This document shows positions 43,584-51,856 of a DNA stretch of 64,000 bases, one piece after another (position 1 is the stretch's first letter; each line of letters starts with the position of its first letter). Below the pieces are notes generated by a model that did no database searches, was not told the DNA's origin, and was given only the letters and a program-made list of their open reading frames with translations. Both the position numbers and the translations under genes were made by a program. This DNA comes from CAYRWR01 sp964537555. Its GTDB lineage: Bacteria > Spirochaetota > Brevinematia > Brevinematales > CAYRWR01. The stretch covers positions 62,001-126,000 of the forward strand of contig CAZIAD010000001.1 in NCBI GenBank assembly GCA_964537555.1. The letters run 5' to 3'.

Positions 43584-44503
43584 CTTTTATTCCTTGCAAA
43601 CAGCTTTCTGATACCGGCCCCTATCTTCTGAAAAAATATTCCCAGGGACTTTCTGCCAAAACGGTTAGAATAATCCATGACCGCATCTTCTATATTTATT
43701 CCGCTGTATTTTTCCTTGAGAAAATGCCAGTGATCCATTACCCAGATATACAGATCCCCTTCTGTTCTCCCGGGAAATGATTTGAGCACATTATTCAGAT
43801 TGATACTAAAGGTCACCAGCGAGTACATGTCATAATACCAGCGTCTGACTGACTCCTCCCAGGTATATTCACGCTGATCTTTCTCACTGAGCAGGTATTT
43901 ATAGTCATTGATATGTTCCAGGAGGCGGTAGTATCCCCAGGCATTAGTGAGCTGAATGTTACTCTCCGGAATGAGTTTATCCACCCGGGTCGAATCCAGA
44001 AAATACTTCTTACTATGGGCCAGGAGCAGTCCTTTTTCGTTTATGGCATCTTCATCCAGATCTACATTGGTAAACAGTTCAATGACCTGGGCATCAATAA
44101 ACTCCTGACCCTTTTCCCGGGCTACCGAGACCCGGTGATTGCCATCCTTTACAAAATAATGCTCTCCCAGTTTGTAGAGTTCCACCGGGGGCAGCTCCAC
44201 ATTTTCCATACGCAGTATATCTACGTTTTCCCACCGGGAGCGGTTGTGAGTATAGCGAGGCATAAAGTTTTTATCAAAGTCGTGATAACGGCCTTCACTG
44301 CCTATGATCTTATCCATACTGACCGTTGTCAGTCCCCGGTAGACCATGCCTTGAGGGGACAACAAATGTTTGACTTCATCAAATTGCAGTAAAGCATTAT
44401 TGGTATTGGTGATCCTGGAAAACATGTCTCCAAAAAAAGCCCGGTTTTTGGCTTTGTCAAAGTCCATTTTTGCCCTGGCTTTTTTAAAAGGGTCTGTCAT
44501 CAT
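43580..44503 (-). CDS. ParB-like and DUF4032-domain protein
   Basis: 307 residues, cytosolic. Residues about 55-145 carry a ParB/sulfiredoxin-like domain: VELPPVELYKLGEHYFVKDGNHRVSVAREKG, where DGNHR stands for the CTP/nucleotide-binding box. The C-terminal part (about 220-270) has the DUF4032 pattern RRWYYDMYSLVTF and FPGRTEGDLYIWVMDHW. A basic tail (KLFARNKR) ends the protein. There is no HTH domain, so a partition role like that of ParB is unlikely; the function is unknown. It is coupled to nadK by a four-base overlap. Confidence 0.8.
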   Translation of the reverse strand: MMTDPFKKARAKMDFDKAKNRAFFGDMFSRITNTNNALLQFDEVKHLLSPQGMVYRGLTTVSMDKIIGSEGRYHDFDKNFMPRYTHNRSRWENVDILRMENVELPPVELYKLGEHYFVKDGNHRVSVAREKGQEFIDAQVIELFTNVDLDEDAINEKGLLLAHSKKYFLDSTRVDKLIPESNIQLTNAWGYYRLLEHINDYKYLLSEKDQREYTWEESVRRWYYDMYSLVTFSINLNNVLKSFPGRTEGDLYIWVMDHWHFLKEKYSGINIEDAVMDYSNRFGRKSLGIFFQKIGAGIRKLFARNKR

Positions 44504-44506
44504 ATC

Positions 44507-45181
44507 TTAAATCTCCAGATTTAATAACTGATAATCATAACAGTTTATCACAGTTGTATCAAAATATTGGCTTTCTCTTTTTATATTTAGGTCATACAGG
44601 TGAATATGGCCGTGCAGGAGATATTTTGGCCTGAATTTTTCCATATACCAAAGAAAAGAGGAAAAGCCCCGGTGAGCCCGGTCATCCAGGTCATGGATCC
44701 CTTTGGGAGGGGCATGGGTCACGAGTACATCTAAATATCTGCCCGTCTTCATACGGTTGAGATACAGTTGGGGCATCGACCTGCGGATTGTGCGGCGCAT
44801 CTGACGATCAGAATACTGATGGGAACCATGATTGTATAATATTGAACCTTCCAGTCCGGAAAAAACCTTATCCCCTATACTTTCAGACTTGCCATGTAGA
44901 TTGATACCGCCAAAATTAGCAGACTTGTCGTAGTTGAAATGCGAAGAAAAAAAATCTCTGTGATCATTACTGGAAAGGAGGGAGGGAGGATCCACTCCAT
45001 ATTTATCATGATTTCCACATACATAAAACAGAGGTTTGCCCAGACTGGATACCAGAAAATCCAGATAGTAACTGGGCAAATCCCCACAGGAGATGATCAG
45101 ATCTACATCTCCAGCGATCCGGCGAACCTGGGGGCTATATAATAGTTTATTTACTACATCGCTGACCGCTAATACTCTCAA
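44507..45181 (-). CDS. metallophosphoesterase
   Basis: 224-residue calcineurin-like phosphoesterase. Metal-binding motifs in order: SDVVN (residues 7-11), ISCGDLPSYYLDFL (GD at 33-34), VCGNHDK (56-60), THAPPKGIHD and LLHGHIHLY. In motif I the usual DxH is DxV, so one metal ligand is missing or replaced; the other motifs are intact. It starts with TTG at 45181, with a weak GAAGAGG site overlapping the end of the small gene before it. The substrate is unknown. Confidence 0.82.
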   Translation of the reverse strand: MRVLAVSDVVNKLLYSPQVRRIAGDVDLIISCGDLPSYYLDFLVSSLGKPLFYVCGNHDKYGVDPPSLLSSNDHRDFFSSHFNYDKSANFGGINLHGKSESIGDKVFSGLEGSILYNHGSHQYSDRQMRRTIRRSMPQLYLNRMKTGRYLDVLVTHAPPKGIHDLDDRAHRGFSSFLWYMEKFRPKYLLHGHIHLYDLNIKRESQYFDTTVINCYDYQLLNLEI

Positions 45182-45186
45182 ATAAT

Positions 45187-45339
45187 CTAAGCCTCTTCTA
45201 TATGTGCTTCTATGAACTTATCAAATTCAGGCCGGCTCATCTGATCTTTATAGAATTCCCAGATCACTTCTTTTGCTTCTTCTTTTGTTTCAAACTTCAT
45301 TCCCTTTCCAGCGCCGTCTAAAGTTACTCTGAATGGCAT
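45187..45339 (-). CDS. 50-residue conserved-looking small protein
   Basis: A short gene with ATG at 45339 and TAG at 45187-45189. AAGGAG lies eight bases upstream of the ATG, a strong ribosome binding site. The product begins MPFRVTLDGAGKGMKF, then ETKEEAKEVIWEFYK, and ends in DKFIEAHIEEA: a short beta hairpin plus an amphipathic helix, acidic and soluble. It lies five bases before the metallophosphoesterase start, so it is probably the first gene of the operon ending with recN. Its function is unknown. Confidence 0.65.
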   Translation of the reverse strand: MPFRVTLDGAGKGMKFETKEEAKEVIWEFYKDQMSRPEFDKFIEAHIEEA

Positions 45340-45502
45340 GGGTTTGACTCCTTGTGTTTTAGTTTCAGCACCCTATCTTCACCGGGTTCAGTCTTAAACC
45401 CAGGTTCTGCTTATTTTAGTTTTACTTTTGCATGCACTTTTGCAACAACACTTCCTAACAGATAATTATATTTTATTGAAATAAAAAGTCAAGGGGGGAT
45501 TT

Positions 45503-46141
45503 CTAGTCCTTTTTCAAAGCCAGGATAACCTTACGGTTTTCTTCAACTTTGGCAATCCTCTGCTCGATTACCTTGAAATAATCGATCTTTCTCGTCTTTA
45601 TTTTATACAGCTGGTCTTCATAATCGAAGTTCTGGCCCCTGAACTGCATATCCATTTTGTGGCCCTTGATAGCGTCCGCTTTTTTGGCATATTCTATGGC
45701 ATATTCCCAGTAGCCCCGGGCATGCTTAAACCTTAACTCAGCATGGTCAAAGCCCCACATATAATCATCAAAGAATTCTTCATTGAAGAAGTATATCTTT
45801 TCCTTCATGTAATAATTTCCATAAATGATATACTGTTTGGTAAGTAAGGTACATATATGCATCATGAGCAGGTTTTTATATTTCTCATACTGCAGTGGAT
45901 CTGTGATTGGGACCAGAGCCTTGATAGGATCATCATAGGGTAGGGCAAAAGCCAGCTCCAGGTAGAATATGTTCCGGGTAATGGAATCTTCATCGGCATA
46001 GAGCCACTGATTATAGAGGCGGAAAAAATCTTCTTTGTATCTCAGTTTTCTGGGGAGGGGTTTGAAGCCGTATTCATCCAGCCCTGCGTAGACAGTCATT
46101 ATGGGGAACATCAGCAGTAAAAAAAGCAGTATTTTTCTCAT
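45503..46141 (-). CDS. hypothetical exported protein
   Basis: 212 residues with a signal peptide (MRKILLFLLLMFPIMTVYA). The mature part is helical and rich in Tyr, Lys and Asp (RLYNQWLYADEDSITRNIFYLELAFALPYDDP, FNEEFFDDYMWGFDHAELRFKHARGYWEYAIEYAKKAD), reminiscent of TPR-like helical pairs but without a firm match. It ends in a coiled-coil-like helix (RIAKVEENRKVILALKKD). It lies 48 bases downstream of the glycosyltransferase gene and may be cotranscribed with it. Confidence 0.68.
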   Translation of the reverse strand: MRKILLFLLLMFPIMTVYAGLDEYGFKPLPRKLRYKEDFFRLYNQWLYADEDSITRNIFYLELAFALPYDDPIKALVPITDPLQYEKYKNLLMMHICTLLTKQYIIYGNYYMKEKIYFFNEEFFDDYMWGFDHAELRFKHARGYWEYAIEYAKKADAIKGHKMDMQFRGQNFDYEDQLYKIKTRKIDYFKVIEQRIAKVEENRKVILALKKD

Positions 46142-46189
46142 AAATAATCCTTAATATACTTTTCGGAATATTTACGAGAATCTGAATAT

Positions 46190-47635
46190 CTAGTAGGCTC
46201 CTTTTCCCTTTAAGACTTCAAGGGGTGTGCGTACCAGTATTATGATGTCCAGCCACAGGCTCCAGTTCTGTACATACCATACATCAGTCTGTACCCGGAA
46301 ATTGTAGTCTGTATCAGAGCGTCCGCTGACCTGCCATAATCCGGTCAGGCCGGGCACTACCGAGTTGATAATATTAAAGGGTTCCCCGATCTTATCGATC
46401 TCTTCGGGCAGATAAGGCCTGGGCCCTATCAGACTCATGTCCCCTCTGATGACATTAAAGACCTGGGGGAGCTCATCCAGAGAGGTCCCTCTGAGAAATT
46501 TACCGATAGGAGTGACCCGGGGATCCTTTTTCAGCTTCCAGTATTTCTCATAATATTTTTTTGCTTCTTTATCCGTCTTCAGTATCTCTTTCAGCCTTTC
46601 TTCCGCATCGACATACATGGACCGGAATTTGATAGCTCTAAACTCTTTACCATTCTTTCCCAGTCTCTTCTGTATAAAAAATACCGGCCCTTTTGAATAG
46701 ATCTTGATCAGGATTATGATCACCAGTAAAAGAGGAGAGATCAGTGTCAGTCCCACAATACTTAAAGTAAGATCAAAGATCCGTTTCATAAATACATTAA
46801 AGGGAGAATTGAGGCTGTTGTGGACTTTTATCATAAACAGTTTTTCTGTAAACAGATAGTGCAGTTCTGAGTTAAAGATAGATACTCCCTGTATATCCGG
46901 TATGATGATGACACGCCTTACATATTTATAGACATGATTGATCAGATTCCGCATGATCTCCGGAGGGTAGGGCGCTGCAATAAATACCGTATCAATAGAC
47001 AATACATCGATAAATTTTTTAAAATTCTGTATCTCCCCGTATATCTTATACTCTTTTTTGTTGATGGTCAGGATTGTACCTATTCTAGCGGGGTCGTCAT
47101 CCAGAAAGCCCAGCACTTTATAGCCCAGATGTTCTTCATGGGTAATACCCTTTACCGTGGCCACCGCGGCTTCTCCGGCTCCTAATATGATGACATTTTC
47201 CTTCCAGGGGCCCAGCTTGAACAGCAGCCGCTTTCCCCAAAATCTGAACAGGGGAAATACAAACATAGAAACGATCCACAATAGTACAAAAAACAATCGC
47301 AATACGTTTACATGCTGGCGCAGCAGATAAAATGTCAGGGCTATGAAGAACAGCGAGAGCGTCAGAGATTTGACAATAGTACGGGTCTCTTCCCAGAAAG
47401 GAAAACGGGTATTATATAATCGTGCAAAGAAGAAAAAGACAATGATCACCAATGGCACCCAGTACATGGATGAGGTATAACTGATAGTAAAGGTAAAAGA
47501 AGGCAGATTAGGGATAAAAATATCAACCACGGTACGTCTCAACAGGACTGCTAAAAAGACGGAGACATAATAAGCCCCGATATCCAGTGCCAGGAGACTC
47601 AAATACTGAATTATTTTCTTAATCCATTTCTTCAT
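46190..47635 (-). CDS. polyprenyl-phosphate sugar-1-phosphate transferase
   Basis: 481-residue membrane enzyme that starts exopolysaccharide or O-antigen synthesis by moving a sugar 1-phosphate to undecaprenyl phosphate. Four N-terminal membrane helices (about residues 10-130) are followed by a Rossmann-like segment (NVIILGAGEAA, KVLGFLDDDP; about 145-260), a fifth helix (FDLTLSIVGLTLISPLLLVIIILI) and the catalytic domain with KFRSMYVDAEERL, GTSLDELPQVFNVIRGDMSLIGPRP and GLTGLWQVSGRSD. Domain order is that of the WbaP/CpsE group. The sugar is unknown. No other polysaccharide genes lie nearby. Confidence 0.92.
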   Translation of the reverse strand: MKKWIKKIIQYLSLLALDIGAYYVSVFLAVLLRRTVVDIFIPNLPSFTFTISYTSSMYWVPLVIIVFFFFARLYNTRFPFWEETRTIVKSLTLSLFFIALTFYLLRQHVNVLRLFFVLLWIVSMFVFPLFRFWGKRLLFKLGPWKENVIILGAGEAAVATVKGITHEEHLGYKVLGFLDDDPARIGTILTINKKEYKIYGEIQNFKKFIDVLSIDTVFIAAPYPPEIMRNLINHVYKYVRRVIIIPDIQGVSIFNSELHYLFTEKLFMIKVHNSLNSPFNVFMKRIFDLTLSIVGLTLISPLLLVIIILIKIYSKGPVFFIQKRLGKNGKEFRAIKFRSMYVDAEERLKEILKTDKEAKKYYEKYWKLKKDPRVTPIGKFLRGTSLDELPQVFNVIRGDMSLIGPRPYLPEEIDKIGEPFNIINSVVPGLTGLWQVSGRSDTDYNFRVQTDVWYVQNWSLWLDIIILVRTPLEVLKGKGAY

Positions 47636-47703
47636 CTTTTACTCTCTATCAAAGGAATATAATATGTTAGCACATTTATATTTAAAAAACAATTATACCG
47701 AAA

Positions 47704-47736
47704 TAAAAAAACCGGACTGTTTAATACAGTCCGGTT
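47704..47736 (-). terminator. rho-independent terminator
   Basis: The perfect 11-bp stem AACCGGACTGT / ACAGTCCGGTT with loop TTAAT is followed by a T run on the - strand. It ends the lipoprotein gene at 47754. Confidence 0.93.
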
Positions 47737-47753
47737 CTGCTTTTACAAATTTT

Positions 47754-48410
47754 TTATTCGCCTAACTGATCCAGCTGAGAGTTCATCTTATCGGCAAAGT
47801 CAGTTCCCTTGGTGTTTAATTTCTGGTTGATCTTGGGGGCCTGTTTTACTGTAGCTTCATACAGTTTCTTTTGTAAGAGGTTGTAATCCATGCTAAACCT
47901 TTTTACTGCACGATAGTATTTCTTGGATTCAGCCCCTTCTACTTCCTGTACATATTCCCAGTAAGTGCCGGCAGGTAATGCGGAACTGGTGTCTACATTC
48001 CGGGAGATAGCGGCTACGATTTCAGAGAAATAGGCATCCATTTCTCCCTCATCGTTCAACATACCCTCAGTAGCACGGACCATTTCTGAAGAAGTCAGCT
48101 GTTTGATGATTCCGGCTAAAAGACTGACTTTCTCGGCTTTGAGGCTGGCCATTGCTTTACTTTGAGTGGGGTTGATCGATTCTATTTTAAAATAAATGAC
48201 CTTGTTTCCTTCGGGGCCTTTTGCTACTGTCCAGTCATCATCATAGAGCCATTCAGGTGCAGGATCAGGTTCTTTGCGCAGTACATATACATCTACTTTA
48301 GAAGCCTTATTGACACCGGGATTGGGAGTGACTTCTGACTTTTGCTCACCACAAGAGGTGATACCGGCTAGCATTAACACAGACAAAAAGGCAAATACCA
48401 TTCTTTTCAT
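47754..48410 (-). CDS. tandem-duplicated lipoprotein, downstream copy
   Basis: 218-residue lipoprotein (signal MKRMVFAFLSVLMLAGITSC). The central part is nearly the same as in the upstream copy at 48537-49193: VDVYVLRKEPDPAPEWLYDDDW, NPTQSKAMASLKAE, LAGIIKQLTSSEMVRATEGM, SEIVAAISRNVDT, GTYWEYVQEVEG, while the linker and C-terminal helix have diverged. The W(L)YDDDW and A-rich helix pattern recalls LPP20-type lipoproteins. Function unknown. It has its own terminator. Confidence 0.8.
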   Translation of the reverse strand: MKRMVFAFLSVLMLAGITSCGEQKSEVTPNPGVNKASKVDVYVLRKEPDPAPEWLYDDDWTVAKGPEGNKVIYFKIESINPTQSKAMASLKAEKVSLLAGIIKQLTSSEMVRATEGMLNDEGEMDAYFSEIVAAISRNVDTSSALPAGTYWEYVQEVEGAESKKYYRAVKRFSMDYNLLQKKLYEATVKQAPKINQKLNTKGTDFADKMNSQLDQLGE

Positions 48411-48492
48411 ATAATTCCTCCAAAACTAATAATATCTTAAATCAATATAACACACTTTCCCCAAGAGTTCAATTTTTCCCGGGATAAACAAA

Positions 48493-48517
48493 GAAGGCCC
48501 TGATAAACAGGGCCTTC
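48493..48517 (-). terminator. rho-independent terminator between the tandem lipoprotein genes
   Basis: GAAGGCCCTG / CAGGGCCTTC with loop ATAAA, followed on the - strand by TTTGTTT. It separates the two copies, so they can be expressed at different levels. Confidence 0.85.
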
Positions 48518-48536
48518 CTGACTTTTTCAAAAGAGA

Positions 48537-49193
48537 TTATTCTCCTAATGCATCCAGTTGTGAATTCATCTTGTCTAAGAAGTCATTACTCTTGTTCTTC
48601 AGCTCTTCATTGATACGGGGAGCCTGTTTCTTGACTTCGCCCATCAGTTTAGCCTGGAACTGTGCATAATCCATCTGGTATCTTTTTACTGCACGATAGT
48701 ACTTGGTAGAATTTTCACCTTCTACTTCCTGTACATATTCCCAGTAAGTACCAGCAGGGAAAGCACCACTTGTGTCTACATTACGGGAGATAGCAGCTAC
48801 GATTTCAGAGAAATACGCATCCATTTCACCTTCATCGTTCAACATACCTTCAGTAGCGCGGACCATTTCTGAAGAGGTCAGCTGTTTGATGATACCGGCT
48901 AACAGCAGAGCTTTGTCAGCTTTGAGGCTGGCCATTGCTTTACTCTGAGTAGGATTCTGTGATTCTGTTTTGAAATAGATCACTTTGGTCCCGTCAGCAT
49001 CTTTAGCTACGATCCAGTCTTCATCATAGAGCCATTCAGGTGCAGGATCGGGCTCTTTGCGGAGCACGTAAACATCCACCTTGGGAGCTACTACTTTAGG
49101 TTGAGGTTTGACCTCAGTATTTCCACCACCATTACAAGCTACCATACCACCCAGCATAATAACTGTTACCAACGCAAACATCATTTTTTTCAT
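48537..49193 (-). CDS. tandem-duplicated lipoprotein, upstream copy
   Basis: 218 residues, same length and plan as the copy at 47754-48410. Signal MKKMMFALVTVIMLGGMVAC, then a Gly/Asn and Pro/Lys linker, then the shared LPP20-like core (PAPEWLYDEDWIVAKDADG, SKAMASLKADKALLLAGIIK, GEMDAYFSEIVAA). The C-terminal helix reads PRINEELKNKSNDFLDKMNSQLDALGE. It follows the FlgT/DUF6175-like lipoprotein gene by 33 bases and may be cotranscribed with it. Confidence 0.8.
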   Translation of the reverse strand: MKKMMFALVTVIMLGGMVACNGGGNTEVKPQPKVVAPKVDVYVLRKEPDPAPEWLYDEDWIVAKDADGTKVIYFKTESQNPTQSKAMASLKADKALLLAGIIKQLTSSEMVRATEGMLNDEGEMDAYFSEIVAAISRNVDTSGAFPAGTYWEYVQEVEGENSTKYYRAVKRYQMDYAQFQAKLMGEVKKQAPRINEELKNKSNDFLDKMNSQLDALGE

Positions 49194-49226
49194 AGGTACA
49201 TCCTCCTATTAGATTTTCTATAAAAA

Positions 49227-50549
49227 TTATTGCAACGTAAATATCAACTCGTTTCCTCTGACTTCCTGGAGGTCAAAGTTTTCAAATCCAGGCTGGTCGG
49301 GCAGAAACTCAAACAAACGGTCCATAAGGTCTGTAGGGTTACCTGTGAACTCTACATAAAAGTCATACACCCCGTCAGCCTTGGAGCCGGACTTCAGGGA
49401 CACGTTCTTCACTCCGTCTACTGTCTTTACAGAGCTGGTAAACTTGGAGGCATCCTTGTAGGAATTCACCCCATTCAGCCTTACGAAATATACTCTACCA
49501 TCCTTTACATACTTTTTCAATGTAGGGATGAGTTTTTTCATGATTTTTTGTGAAGCGACTTTCAGACTTCCTTTTATATTCGAAGTAAGATCATTGGCAT
49601 ACATCTCACCCCCACCTACCTGGTAAGTATCTATGAGTTTACCGGTAGTACGCACATAGATTTTTACATCCATTATGGCATTTTCTACTTTTATTCCTTT
49701 ATAAGAAACAGATGGGGTCACTTCAGCATAAAGCTCAGCATGTATGGCATTGGCCAGTAATTGCCCTATTCCTATGGAGCCATTGGCCTCTTCCTGGAGA
49801 AGATTACGTTCTTCTGCCAGTTTTTCCATAGTATCAGCATCGAATGTGGTGATATTTACCTTTCCTAATTCCTTATTAATATAAGAGATCCCCCAACGTG
49901 CATATTCTGCCTGGTTTTTATCGTTTTTATAGACCGGATCACTGAGATTATATATAACCAGGAAAGTCAGGGCAGAAAGGTCCACATCACTGAGGTCTTC
50001 ATCACTAGTGTCAGGTGTGGTCGTAGTAGTAACGGTAGAAGTGGTATTCACAGTGTTGACAGTAGTGGTAGTGTTATTTACGGTATTGGGTTTTTTGGTA
50101 GTGGTGCTGGCCCCGATTCCATCCAGGTCTTCTTTGAGCTTCTTGAGGTCGATATAGGCCTGGAGCTTGAGTTCCATCTGCCCGGAAGCGGTCCTGCCGG
50201 TGGACAGCCATTTTTTCTGTTTGGCTGTGTTCTTTTTTACTTCACCCAGTACATAGTAGCGGGCCTTGGTATAGGGCAGAAAGGCTCCGTCTATCTGACT
50301 TTTCTTGGCATTATAGCCGGAATCACCGATCACATAGATGATGCCTTTTTTTACCACTTCCGCAAAGGCATTCTGGCGGGCAGTGGAAAAGTCGTCTCCT
50401 ATTCCTGTTCCGGTGAACTGCATATCATCAGGCATTGAATTCCCGCTGGGGCTGACCATAGGCTGCAGGCCACTGTCTGTACAGGATACCAGGCTGGCCA
50501 GTACCAGCAACGATAATATATATTTTCTATTAAAGATAACATGACGCAT
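49227..50549 (-). CDS. lipoprotein with FlgT/LPP20-like N-terminus and Thr-rich linker
   Basis: 440 residues. Signal ending LASLVSC. Residues about 40-150 resemble the LPP20/FlgT N-terminal domain (FTGTGIGDDFSTARQNAFAEVVKKGIIYVIG, KARYYVLGEVKK, MELKLQAYIDLKKLKEDL). A linker made mostly of Thr, Asn and Val (about 152-185) is followed by a DUF6175-like part with DLSALTFLVIYNLSDP, NAIHAELYAEVTPSVSYKG and a C-terminal ferredoxin-like fold (VYFVRLNGVNSYKDASKF, YDFYVEFTGNPTDLMDRL). The role is unknown. A good promoter lies upstream. Confidence 0.72.
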   Translation of the reverse strand: MRHVIFNRKYILSLLVLASLVSCTDSGLQPMVSPSGNSMPDDMQFTGTGIGDDFSTARQNAFAEVVKKGIIYVIGDSGYNAKKSQIDGAFLPYTKARYYVLGEVKKNTAKQKKWLSTGRTASGQMELKLQAYIDLKKLKEDLDGIGASTTTKKPNTVNNTTTTVNTVNTTSTVTTTTTPDTSDEDLSDVDLSALTFLVIYNLSDPVYKNDKNQAEYARWGISYINKELGKVNITTFDADTMEKLAEERNLLQEEANGSIGIGQLLANAIHAELYAEVTPSVSYKGIKVENAIMDVKIYVRTTGKLIDTYQVGGGEMYANDLTSNIKGSLKVASQKIMKKLIPTLKKYVKDGRVYFVRLNGVNSYKDASKFTSSVKTVDGVKNVSLKSGSKADGVYDFYVEFTGNPTDLMDRLFEFLPDQPGFENFDLQEVRGNELIFTLQ

Positions 50550-50578
50550 AAAAATTCTCCTCCTGAATTAGTAAATTA

Positions 50579-50607
50579 AATGTATCATTTATTGAGGGTT
50601 TTTTCAA
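50579..50607 (-). promoter_or_regulatory. promoter of the FlgT-like lipoprotein gene
   Basis: On the - strand TTGAAA and TACATT are 17 bases apart; the start codon follows 30 bases later behind AGGAGGAG. Confidence 0.6.
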
Positions 50608-50669
50608 GGATTTCGATACTTAATTTTTTATATAGTTACGCACAAATACGTTAAAATAAAAGCCTCAGC

Positions 50670-50698
50670 TTGAAAAAAAGCAGAGCCCCCTCTACAAT
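50670..50698 (+). promoter_or_regulatory. promoter of the mscS-like gene
   Basis: TTGAAA (50670-50675) and TACAAT (50693-50698) are 17 bases apart, close to the sigma-70 consensus, 22 bases before the start codon. Confidence 0.65.
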
Positions 50699-50719
50699 AA
50701 TAGGTGCAAGGAGAAATCA

Positions 50720-51856
50720 ATGACAAACAGCCTCACTACAAACATAGTGGTAGAGATCCCCTTATTAAGTGATTTAGCAGTTATGCATAAGACCCTCTGG
50801 GGAAACACCATCCAGTCTTATCTGGTATTCTTCGCCATTTTCCTGGGGGGGATAGTACTGACCCTGATCATACAGAAGATCATTATGCGCCGCCTTAAGG
50901 TCTTAGCCAAAAGGACTGAAAACCAGCTGGATGACTTTTTCGTGAAACTGATCACCCGCAATATGTTTCCTCTCCTCTATTTCGGGAGCCTCTATCTGGC
51001 TTCCCGATATCTCAAGTTATCTCAGGGCATGGACAAGCTGCTCACTATCATAGGGGTGGTATTACTGACCATATTCCTGATACGCTTCCTGACCCGTATC
51101 CTGGGCTACTGGATGGAAAAGGGGATCATGCAGAAGGAAAAGGACCCGGAAAAGCTCAGGACAGTAAAAAGCCTGCGTCCTATTATCAATATCTTTGTAT
51201 GGATCATCGGAAGCATATTTCTTCTGTCCAACCTGGGATTTGATATCTCAGCGGTAGTGGCCGGGCTGGGAATCTCCGGTATTGCCATAGCCCTGGCCGC
51301 CCAGGCCGTTTTGGGGGACCTGTTTTCCTACTTTTCTATCCTGCTGGACCGCCCTTTTGAGCTGGGTGACTTTATTATAGTGGGCGATTACATGGGTGTG
51401 GTAGAGCATGTAGGCATTAAGACTACCCGTATCCGCTCCCTGGGAGGAGAACAGCTTATCTTTTCCAATACCGATCTTACCGGCTCCCGGGTACGAAATT
51501 ACAAGCGTATGCAGGAGCGCCGGATCGTGTTCAGACTGGGCGTGACCTATGATACTCCCCTGGCAAAACTGGAACCCATCAATACCATTATCAGAAGTGC
51601 GGTAGAATCCCAGGAACTTACCCGCTTTGACCGTTCCCATTTCGCTTCCTATGGCGACTCCGCTCTGGAGTTTGAAATAGTGTATTATGTCCTCACCGGT
51701 GACTACAACCTCTATATGGATATACAGCAGGCCATTAACCTGGCCATTGCCCGTGATTTTCAGGCTCAGGGTATTGAATTTGCCTTCCCCACCCAGACCC
51801 TGTATATTAAGAATGAAACCGATCAGACTGAAAAAAAACAGAGCAAGGTTCAATAA
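50720..51856 (+). CDS. small-conductance mechanosensitive channel, MscS family
   Basis: 378-residue inner-membrane channel. Four N-terminal membrane segments include YLVFFAIFLGGIVLTLIIQ and LLTIIGVVLLTIFLI. The pore helix is GLGISGIAIALAAQAVLGDLFSYF (about residues 185-208), followed by the beta domain with DRPFELGDFIIVGDYMGVVEHVGIKTTRIRSLGG and the FSNTDLTGSRVRNY segment. The cytoplasmic alpha/beta end is present, so the protein is complete. GCAAGGAG precedes the ATG. The next gene starts directly after the stop codon. Confidence 0.92.
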   Translation: MTNSLTTNIVVEIPLLSDLAVMHKTLWGNTIQSYLVFFAIFLGGIVLTLIIQKIIMRRLKVLAKRTENQLDDFFVKLITRNMFPLLYFGSLYLASRYLKLSQGMDKLLTIIGVVLLTIFLIRFLTRILGYWMEKGIMQKEKDPEKLRTVKSLRPIINIFVWIIGSIFLLSNLGFDISAVVAGLGISGIAIALAAQAVLGDLFSYFSILLDRPFELGDFIIVGDYMGVVEHVGIKTTRIRSLGGEQLIFSNTDLTGSRVRNYKRMQERRIVFRLGVTYDTPLAKLEPINTIIRSAVESQELTRFDRSHFASYGDSALEFEIVYYVLTGDYNLYMDIQQAINLAIARDFQAQGIEFAFPTQTLYIKNETDQTEKKQSKVQ

